Positions 1 through 12,000 of a stretch of DNA of 42,117 nt are shown here, one piece after another. Where the stretch lies: NCBI RefSeq assembly GCF_000003605.2, contig NW_003150791.1:1-42117 (forward strand), given 5' to 3'. The position numbers and the translations under genes were made by a program. Under the pieces are notes generated by a model, which was not told the origin of the DNA, did not search any database, and saw only the letters and a program-made list of their open reading frames with translations. Each line of letters starts with the position of its first letter. The stretch's first letter is position 1. Source of the stretch: Saccoglossus kowalevskii (lineage: Eukaryota > Hemichordata > Enteropneusta > Harrimaniidae).

Positions 1-3000
1 TTAGATGTGATCCTGCTTTTCCTGAAATCTGTTGAAGTGGTAAGTATGTACAAATGTTCAGGTATAGACAGCCTTACAAATATGATATTCCAAGTCGAAC
101 GTAAAGATACTGATAAGAATGCAAAGAGGGTATTTTTCGAAAATGTCAAAAATAAATGTCAGACAGAACCATACTTTCAACAAAGTGATATTATTTTATC
201 AATTGGAGCAAATCAAACAACTACTCAATGGCTAATTCTCAATAAGCTGTTTGATACAGATGTTCCTTGTTATGTAAGTGATCTAGCCTCTAGGTTAGAA
301 TTGTTGCCAATGGTCGGCATAGCAATGCCACTTGAAAGAAACACTTATATTCCGAAACTGAACACAGTGGTCGGTAGAGTGTTTTGTGTTCTTCCACTAC
401 CATCCGATGAAGTAGGTGAAGGAGTAACTGGCTTACCTCTTCATATCCACGCCTACTTTGGACTGGCTGACAATCGACGCAGTCTGAAATGGACAGAAGT
501 TGATCAAAAGCATGACCCTATGGCAGAATGGAATGAACTAATAGTGGCACGTTTATTACCACAAGCCTATGTTTTGTTTATTCTACATGCAATTGCAAAG
601 GTATCACCATATTCAATATATCAAGCATGGCCAAACACAAACAGCATTAAACATCACTGGAATAAGTTCCTAGATTATTTTCATAAGGTTGTAGCCCACC
701 AGTCCATTCTGTTCACAAAGACAAAACATGGACAGTGGATTTCTCCCTCCAAGGCTATATTCAGCAATTCAATGGTTGGTATTCCAAATGATGTGGTACA
801 AGCAGTTACATCATACATAGAGTCCTGTGATGAAGATGTTGTTGTCCTTCCAGAGCATGTTTGGGAACATATACCTCACTGTGTTAACAAATATAAAACG
901 GTCAACCCTCAGTTATTGAGAAACTGTGTACGCACTCATTTTGTAACAGACCTGTCTTATGAAGAAAAGATACTACTTCTTCAATTTTCTCTCCATGATG
1001 ATAACTTCGATGATCTGCAGAATGTACCTCTCCTTCCAATATCAGGTAAACAATTTACAACTTTTCAGCCACGTCATATGTATGGCAGCAAACCAGTTCT
1101 ATTCCCTAAACCAAATAATCTACAAATCCTTCTCCCAGGTAAATGCAAATCATTTCAATTTACTGAAACTAATCTTCCTAACACTATTCATTATAAACTT
1201 GGTCGAGTAGCAGACAGTGAGAAGACTCAAGTTAGATACATGGGCAATGCACATGTCTTTGAGTATCTTTATGAAGTTCTGCCTGCAGCCTGGTTTAAAC
1301 ATGACAATGATACTTTTAGATGGACTCCAGATAAAAACAACCATCCATCTGTGAGATGGCTCGCTGAAGTTTGGTTATGGATAAGCAGGGAATATCCTAC
1401 CAGTCTTTCCAAGTTTTCAAACATCCCGCTTTTTCCAGTTGATGGTTCTACCAACACACAACTTGTGAAGCTCAATTCCAATACTCACGTTATATTTGCA
1501 GGAAATTCCACTGCTACCTTGCAGTCTGATGTGTGCAAATGTCTTCAAACCATGGGTGTAGTTATATTGACAAACCAGCCTAATTTCATCAGACACAATG
1601 CGCTGCATGAGTTTATCGCTCCTCCAACCCCTGAAGGTGTTATATCTATATTAGGAAATTTGTCCAATAATACATACAGTAAATTATCAAAAGAGGAAAA
1701 ACAAGCACTGAGAAGAACTTTAGCCAACGTATCTAAAGACTCTATTATTAAGAACAGGGCAATGTTATGCAACCTTCCTATATTTGATACAGTTCCAGGT
1801 AGTGGTGGCCAATCAAGACAGCAATTTTGTAATATCAACGATGCTAAAGTTGCACCTTACAATCTTGCACAAAGAACTGGCTACAACAACTTCAGAATAA
1901 AGCAGTTACTCATTAAAGCTGATGATCCATGTAGTAGCAATTTATTGTCACTCATTGGCATTGAGCGTCTAAAACTTGCATCTCTGCTTTCCACTTACAT
2001 CTTTCCTGAGATGCATGGTAATTACTATCAACAATGTGAAATTGACCAAATTATGGTATGGGTGCTCCGTCATCTAAATGATATGATAAAAGAAAAAACA
2101 GATTTCAGATTGGATATTGAAGTAATTCCATTTGTCAAAATTGACAACCATTATAATAGAGTGAAGCCAAATAATGTTTTTGACCCGCAAGATCAAGTAC
2201 TTCAAAAGCTTTTTCAAGGGGAAAATGTTTTCCCAATTGGTCCTTATGCAGAACAGGATATTGTCCCTATACTCCGGAGAGTTGGGCTGAAGAATCTTGG
2301 TGATGTAACAGCTTCAGATATTGCAAACACAGCAAGCATTATCAGCAAATCAAATGATTTTGAACATACAGCATACAATAAGGCAATGGAAGTACTTAGC
2401 CTTTTAAATAAATCTCCAAAACTTCTTATCTCCTACTATAATAGACTTCCTTTAGGGAGTTACCTGAGAAAGATCAAGTGGGTGCCACGGAAGACGACTA
2501 GACCGGATAATTATCCCTTACAATTACAATGGTGTGATACTGACCAGATGATTTTCAAACCAACTGATATTTTCGCATATAACGCAGCAGTTTTAGTTGG
2601 TGGAAACCTTCCAGTAGTTCCATTTGAAGTAGTCCCAGATTTGAAAAAAATGCTTGTATCAGAATCACACATTTCAGTGCCCGATCTTTCTAGTCAACTT
2701 GAGAAAGTAGTAATTGCTTGGAATAAATGTGCAAATTGGGGTTATTCAGAAAGTAGTAAATACAATCTTAAAGAGATTGTTTATAGAATATATGAGGAAA
2801 TTGCAAACAGGGATTCACTTTATATGCAACAAATTGACTTTCCCTGGTTATGGCATGGGGATGGTTTTACATATCCACATATGATGGCTCTTAATACCAA
2901 CTTCCCATTTCCTCTTAAACCATATCTATATAAAATTCCAGAGCAGCTACTTTCTATGAAAAGTTTTCTGATGCAATCTGGTGTAAAAGAAGAATTTGCT

Positions 3001-6000
3001 GAAAGTGATATGATACAGGTGCTAGAAGTGATCCAAGCAAACCACCAAACAGATGATGAAAAAAACAGATCACGTGATTTATCACTTTCTGTAAGCATTC
3101 TTAATTGGATAACAAGAGATAAAGAATACATATCAGATGACTTCAAAGATAGACTACTTGTTCCAATTGACACTTGTGATGGTTCTCTGGAGTTTACTCT
3201 TGGACAGAATTGTACATATTGTGACAATGACAGTCTGGTAAACACATATGATAGTGCCATCGACGACAACATTACTATGATACATCATAATATTTCAACT
3301 GAGACAGCTCAATATCTCAGAATACCATCTCTTAGTCAGAGATTTATTGAACCAGAAGAACTAGGATTCGAAGTTGCTGGTCAGCATGAGCCAATAACTA
3401 CACGCTTGAAAAATATATTAAAGGGCTATGGTGAAGGAATGAGTATATTCAAGGAATTAATCCAGAATGCTGATGATGCAGGAGCAACTGAAGTGAAATT
3501 TCTTATTGACTGGAGGTCAAATTCAAGTGCAATGAAATCTCTCTTCTCCAAAGAAATGAAAGAGTGTCAAGGCCCTGCACTTTGGTCATATAATGATGCA
3601 ATATTTACAGATGATGACTTGAAGAATATAAATAAATTAGCTGGCGCTACAAAGGCGCAGAATAGGAACAAGATTGGTAATTTTGGATTAGGATTCAATG
3701 CTGTGTATCATCTCACAGATATACCCAGTTTTGTGAGTCGTAACATATTTGTAATGTTTGACCCAAATACTAGTCATATTTCTAATTTACTCAAGAATAA
3801 TGTTCGATCTGGTATTAAATTAAATCTTGAGAATGCAAGTACATTAAGAATATATGCTGACCAGTTCAAACCTTATTGTGGTTTATTTGGTTGTGATCTC
3901 GTACGACAAAAACAGTATAAAGGAACTTTATTTCGGTTTCCTTTGCACACACCCACAACAGCTGTGAAAAGTGAGATTTCACATGTTGTGTATGATGCAG
4001 CTCGCATGAAAAACCTTATTGATGGTTTATACGAGAATGCAGAGACACTGTTGCTATTCACTCAACACGTGTCAAAAGTGCAAGTTTTTGAAATCGTTGA
4101 TGACAAAACTGATATCACTGATCCAACTGTATTGTTTTCAATTGGTGTACGGGATGTTATGCCACTTATGAAAGGAATGTCAGTATCTCGCGAAATACTT
4201 GCTGAAAGTTCTCATATTTGGAAAGATTTTCTTGACGGAAAGCATGTAACATCCCCCACATTTACCTACACAATGAAGATATTTTGTGATGTAGAAAGCT
4301 ATTTGGAGCATGATGATAATGAATATAACGAACCACAGAGCTTTGAACACACATGGGCAGTTTGTTCTTGCATTTCTTCAGGGGACGCCCTAAAGTTTGC
4401 TTTTGATTACTCAGAGCAATGTAATCTTGGATTGCAACCATGTGGAGGTACTGCAATTAGACTTGTGCCAGAGAGTGATGAAACACTTTCCCTCTGTGCT
4501 ACACAAGGTGAATTGTTCTGTTACTTACCAGTACACATTCCCACTGGTCTTCCTGTACATATCAATGGTGGATTTGCCCTATCATCTGATCGACGTGGTC
4601 TACCAAGTCATGTAAAGACTGATATGAATAAATCAATTGAAGTTCAGTGGAATGATGTACTCATGCATGATGTCATTTGTGAATCCTACACTAAGTTGCT
4701 GCAGGATTTACTTAACAGTGGCAAACTAAATAAAACGAGCTATGACTATTCCCACTGGCCAACTAAACAGTGTGGCAGTCAATATGCAGGTGTTGTCCAA
4801 GGATTCTACGAGAGAGTTTTGGGCTATAGGCATCGGCAAAGTATTCCAAAGCTCTTTCTTCAAGACCCATTCCTGAATGGAGATGCCAACTTGGATATAG
4901 ATAACTCGCATACATTAGATCCATGTTTGAGACAAGAATCAGTTGGGAAATTGGCACTGAATATTTTGAATCAGCTACTATGCAGACATAATTCACCATT
5001 CAGAACAATAGATATTTCAAAACCAGTACTTTCCACATTGCATCATCTTAATATGCAGGCAAAGGTAGATAAAATTACAGTTACCAAAGAAACATTTTAC
5101 AAGAAATATCTTTTTCCAAACTTAAACATTCTAGCCAGTAGTATAAGAGATCGCTTTGTTCTTGATATCATATTAAGCTCAAAATGGAAATCACATGAAT
5201 ACATGAAAACACTGCTGCAAACACATCCATGTATTCCTACATCTACACAGTGCTCCATGATGTCCAAAGTGACAGATCTTATTGATCCAACATCCAAACT
5301 AGCAGCACTTTATGATAAAAATGACAAGAGATTCCCTTGTGGGGACAAATATGTATCAGAGAATTGTTTGACTAAACTCCGTGAAGTTGGTATGGCTCAT
5401 AATCAGCTAACATGGACAGATGTTATTGAACGTGCAAAGTCTGTACAACCGTTATACAATAGTAATCCTCAGATAGGATTGCAAAGAGTGAGAGCCTTGA
5501 TTGTATACCTTCAAGATGAATACAGATCATGCCCTGATACAGTGAAGAAAAAGCTACACTTGATTCCTTTCCTCCCAATTATGAAGAAACCATTACAGTA
5601 CAGTTTACCATGGCACAGTAGTACTGTAGATATTACTTCCCCAAGTGTCCTATATACAAGTAGCTGCAAACACTTAGTAAGTGTATCCAAGCCTGTTATC
5701 AATGATGGAGATGGAGGATGTGGACATATACCATACAGTGTTATGTCACTTCTTAAACTAACTGACAAACCAGATATTGATATCGTTATTAAGCAACTAT
5801 TTACAATAACTGAGTTTGGTTTCATTGAAGGCACAACATCTGAAATATGCCAGGCGATTTATTCATTTTTAGTGAAAGAAATTCAGACAAGAAAACTGCA
5901 TGGTCTGGACCATAATGTGATAACAGAGAAATTAACCACAAGTAGAAAACCATTTCTGTTGACATGTAGATCGTTTGTGCTTCCAGATCAGATGTCATTC

Positions 6001-9000
6001 AGTCTGAAATTTAACTGTGCACCTTATTTATATACTGTATGTGATTTTCTCAAGCCTTTTTCAGAGCTTCTTAAGGCTTGTGGGGTAAGGGAATGCTTTG
6101 ATATGTTAGATTATGTCAACGCGATAAACCAATTAGCACGTGAAAAAAATCACACAAAATTGACCCAAGATCAGCTTGACTTAATTATAAATCTAACATC
6201 GCATTTTCGAAACACAGAACACATGTATAAACCATATCTTGATAAAATTTACCTCCCTGGCCAGGATTGTATACTATATCAGCCTAAAGATTTGGCGTAT
6301 AATGATGTCCCTTGGATAGAAGTGGAAGATGGGGAATATACATTTGTTCATGAAACTTTTAGCCGATCACTTGCAATCAAACTGGGAGTGAAACCAATTC
6401 GCACAAAGAAAGTAGAAGAGTATTCTACCGGAGTTGATTTTTTCATAGGAGATTACTTTGGACAGAACGAATGTCTTGCAGACAGAATTAAGGGGATATT
6501 ACATAATTATCCATTTGGAGTTGACATATTGAAAGAATTGGTTCAAAATGCAGATGATGCTCAGGCAACAACAGTACATGTTATTTATGATAAGAGAAAA
6601 CATCTATCAGAAAAAGTATTTAATAATTCATGGATTGATGTGATGGGCCCAGCACTTTGCATTTACAATGACAAGATATTTACAGACAAAGACATCAAAG
6701 GTATTCAGAAACTGGGCATTGGTGGCAAACGTGATGCTGCTGAAGCAATTGGTCAGTATGGTATTGGTTTTAATGCTGTTTATCACTTGACTGACTGTCC
6801 AACTATTGTGACAAACAATACCGACCTTTTAATATTTGATCCTCATGCAAAATATGCCCCTGGTGCTGATTTTCATCACCCAGGACGAAGGATTCCAGTG
6901 GGAAAACTACAACGGGATTATCCTGATGTGTATGCTTCTTATCTTACTGAACAGTTTGATTTGAAAAACTCAACAATGATTCGACTTCCAATAAGAGATA
7001 TCGAAGCAGCTTCAACATCCAATATTTCAAATAAAGCACTTGATACAAACAAGATAAATTGTCTTATTAAAAACTTCAAAGATGAAATGCCACAAATGCT
7101 TTTATTTCTGAATCATGTTAAAGTGATCAAAATATCAGAAATCACTGTGGGTGGTGAAACACTTCAAAATACATACTCAGTTAAAGCTGTCATGACAGAT
7201 GATGATGCTGCACAACGTACCAAATTTGCGTCAATTGTCAAAAAGAGAGCAGTAGAAATTTTGAAAAAGCAAAATGCAGTATTGGCAATACCAGAATCAG
7301 TTGTTAGTTATGAGTTAAACATTTCAGATTCTAATAATATTGACTACAGATGGCAGGTAACACAAAAGATTGGGTTCTCTAAATCTGCTAGAGCATCATT
7401 TGATGATGATGATTTAAATGATTTCATGAAAACCATTTTGCCAAGAGGTGGTATTGCAGCTTTATTAAGTACAGCACATCGACGTAGTATGTATAATACA
7501 TATTCAGATTACAACAGATATGGTCTGCATTATTCCACTGCTCACGAAACATATGTTCCAAAAATTATAACAAGACAACAATCTCAGGTATTCTGTTTCC
7601 TTCCATTGCCTGTTAAGACCGGACTTCCTGTCATGGTCAATGGCCATTTTGCCTTAAGCTCTGATAGAAGGAGCCTGTGGGAAAATGATATAAAAGGGAA
7701 ATGGAATACATTTATTAAACATCACATTATTGCAACTGCATATATTGACATGCTGAAAGCACTTAAAACAGTTCTATTTTTACAGCATGGTCCAGTTAAC
7801 AACAATTTGGAGCTTTATGAAGCAATGTTTCCCAGTATGACCACAGTTCATTCAGATTGGAAAGAGGTTGTTTGTTGTGTTTACAAACTTTTGAGTGATT
7901 GTCCGCACCAACTCATACCAGTCCTCCAGCTAGATGATTGGCCAACTGATGAAAATGATTTTCTTGCTACTCATAGTTCTATTACATGGCATTTTTTGAA
8001 AGATAGTTATTTCAACACCGCTGCCAAAGTATCTAGTCCAAAAGGAATCCTTGACATGTATATAAGAGATGATAAAGTGCAATCTCCATCTACTCTTCTA
8101 GTTATATTACAAAGGTTGGGATTCCCACTTACAACACTTTCATCAAGAATTTATGATCATTTCAAGGTTTTAAACATAGAAGCTGCACAGGAATTATCTC
8201 CCCATTATGTGTTAACCTACTTGCGAGGCAATCCTAATGCAGTAGGCAATATCCCTTGCTTTATAAATGAATCAATATTCCCTGATATTGAACATTTATG
8301 CATTATTTTGAAATACTGCCTGAAAGGTGAAGACTTGGAACTGGATGGCATTCCACTGTTGATTACTGTTGATGAGGTATTAAGAAAATTTAACAATGCA
8401 AAACCAGTTTATGTAAATAAGTACCCAAATCTAATTCAAGCACTAGCTAAACGGACTGTTTCAAAATACATATATCATGATATGGCAGGCATACATGACG
8501 AATCGATTAAAATATTCACAATAGATGACTTAGCATCACACCTTCATACAGTTCTACCAAGACCACCAAAGAAATATATTGACTGGAGACATAATACATA
8601 CAACATTGGTGTGCCATGGCTGAAAACCTTATGGAAATTTCTTTGTTTTCGTCATAAAAATGCCGACAAATTCCCTGGCGCCCTCATAAATTGGTGCATT
8701 GTGCCTACAACAGCGTCCCACTTAATACCATTGTCAAATGCAAAAAAAATACTTAGTCCAGATATGTCTGTCAGATGGACATCATCTGTTCATAACATAG
8801 TGAATATCACCACAAAGCTTGGTTGTGCTGAAATAAAGTATGATGCGATGTGTACTAATGATGCTTTTAAGTTTGAAATACAGTCACTCGTGGCAGATTA
8901 TCTGAGTGATTACAATTTGCGATCAGATGTTGCTAATGTTTTAAAATGTCACTTGTGGAATGGTGATTGGTGTACAACACTCAGTGAATCTGATTGTACA

Positions 9001-12000
9001 GCTGTTCTGAAGTACTTTCAGGAGGATATGCCCTTGACCCCTAAAGTCATCGACACAATAAAGAATCTACCAATCTTTCTTACAAGATTTGGTAGTATAG
9101 TTTCTATAGCAGAATACAGTAGAGTCCATGTCTTGGCAAGTTATTACATCCCAGATATTGAAAGTGCTAAGTGGATGAAGAAGTACAATTGCCTGATATT
9201 GAAAAGGGAACCCAGTTTACATGATATATATGATGACCTTGGGATAACAGAAATATCAGTCACAGAAGTATATGTTCAATATATTCTACCATCCTTTCAG
9301 AGTTTGGGACAAGCCACTCAACTAAAGCATCTTGACACATTGAGAATAAACTTTGCTTATCTTGAAAGTGAAGCACTGATAAATAAGCTTAAACATATTA
9401 ATTTCATTCCTGACCCACAAAGAAATAATGAAGTGTTTCCAGTAAGTAGATTTTATGATCCAGAGAATGAAATCTTTCAGAGAATGTTACCTGGTGGGTT
9501 ATTTCCACCGCCTCCTTTCAATGACAAGAAATGGTTGCAATTTCTCAGAATGATTGGACTTCATACAAAAGTCTCAGAAACAGACTTTATCAAGTTTGCG
9601 AAGCAAATAGAAGAAATTGAGTGCAATGATGAACAAGAAGCTATGTCACAAGCTGAGGTATTGATCAAGCTTATGATGTGCGACTCAGACTTCCATAATT
9701 CGTCTTTTCTGAAGGAAATATCAAAGATACGATTTGTGCCAGTAGGAGAGGTTGACTGGAATTTGCGTAACATCTATTGGCATCATTCTAATGCTAATTT
9801 CACATATTTCTGTAATACAGTCCGTGTGAAGTATGCACCATTGATGTGGACGGTAGCACCTGTTCTACCGACCTGGGCTGATCCAAATGAACACTCCAAC
9901 AATACACATGTTTTAGGGTTACTGTGTGAAAATTTAAGGATCCAGAAACATCCTTCACTGGAGATGGTATTGCAACATTGTAAAATGTTATCATACAGTA
10001 TTGAATGCAATCTTGCAAAATGTGTTGGTGCATATACACATTGCGCAAAAATGCTTATTTCAGTATGGAAAGCAATTTATGAATATATAATGAAACAATG
10101 TGAAATGTATACAAAAAAACAGAGCTGTTGCACAGATGAAACTATGTGTGGAATTTGTCAAGCAATAACACATAATTTAAAAGACCTACCAATTATTATG
10201 CTTGAAGATTGCAATACTATTGTTAAAGCCAAACAAATAATATTGAAATTGTCAGATACCAAAATGGAACCATTTATTTACAGTATTCCTCTGGATTTGG
10301 GGTCATATTCCTCTTTATTCCGTCTTCTAGGTGCCACTCAACATCCGACTGAGTCACAACTTGTAGATGTTTTAGAAAATATATATAAATGTAGTGATGG
10401 AATAAAACTGGATCCCAATAATCTCAGAATAGCATTTCAGGCCATATTTCTTCTGTTCTCCACTATTAAAACAAGGCATATTAACAACAAAAAGTGTACA
10501 GAGGATTGTATTGAAAACTACCTGTTACATCACAAGTTATATCTTATTAGTACTGATGATAAGATAATATTATCGTCTGACCTTGTCTTTCATGATGTTG
10601 CTTGCAACACTAAAACATTGAAGGATCTCAAATACAACTTTCTATTTGATATAAGCAAATGTGGTTTAGATGAGTTTACAGGGGATCTACTTAAATTCCT
10701 GCCAACAAGCTGCAGACCCAAATACTTGAGTAGTATTGTAAGAAATGAAATAGTCAATCCAAAGCCTTGCAGTGAGTATCCATCATGCCAAGTACAGCAG
10801 TCATATCAAAGTATGTTGTCCTCAAAGGAATTTCGTGATGCAATACTGAAAATATTGATAAAAGAAGAACATGTCAATGTGAATGAAGAGATCAAACAGC
10901 TGTTGGGAAACTTACAACAAATAACAGTCAAGTGTCTTGATGAAGTGAATATACAATTAATAAATGTAGAATCAAATAGTACAGTAGTTAACAGCACACA
11001 CAAAGAATATGTATATCTTGAATATGAAGAGAGTAACACAATATTGTATCTACATCATGATAGGAGCCAGGATAGAAGGTTTAGTAGTAGCCTAACTAAG
11101 ACAGTTTGCAAGCTCCTCAAAAATGTGTATCGTATACAATTGCAAATACAAGATCTGTTGTTTTGTCAACATCCTGACGAAATTATGACATACCTTATTG
11201 AAAATGGCTACTCAACTGATGAAGGGGATAATGTACATTTCATACAACCTGTAGGTGTTGAAATCATCGAGCCAGATAAGCATTTTCTGGATCACAATCC
11301 TAACTATCATTTCAGACCTGGGGAAATTGTTGGCTATGAATTAGACACCTCTGAAGGTCAATCCACTTATATTTATGTGCAAATTGTGAAAGAAGTGAAG
11401 GGCATAAAAGATAAACAACATTTCATTCAAATGTATGAAATTGAAATTGGTAAACCTGAAACATTAGTTGTCACATCACTTGATCTTTACAAAGTAAACA
11501 GAACGCAACACAATGGTCCCTATGAATGTGATGCAGAACATGATAGATTGTTCAAAGATGCATGTGAAAAGATGCCAGCACTCTGTGAAAGTATTTTGTC
11601 TGAAGCTACCTTAACAGACGAACAAAAGAGGAAGGCCATGAAGAGATTATATTTCACATGGCATCCAGAAAACAACCATCACAATAAAGAGATTGCTGGT
11701 AAAATTTTTGAGCACATTACAAGAAAACTTGATAGATTCCAACAGAATTTCAGTTATAAATCTGGAAGAGGATTTGGCCACGCTGCAAACTGTAATGTGT
11801 TCACTTCATTTTATGATCACTGGGGTCAGGAGGCTAGAGCCTATCATGAAAAAGCACATACTTTTTCTTTTAGAAGTTTAGATCATGATTATTCGTCTTT
11901 TATAAGATACTCAAAACCAAATCCCACTGAAGGAAAGCGCTGGCTTCGGCAAGCAGAAGCAGACTTACGTGCTGCAAGCAAAGACATGGAAGGAGACAGT

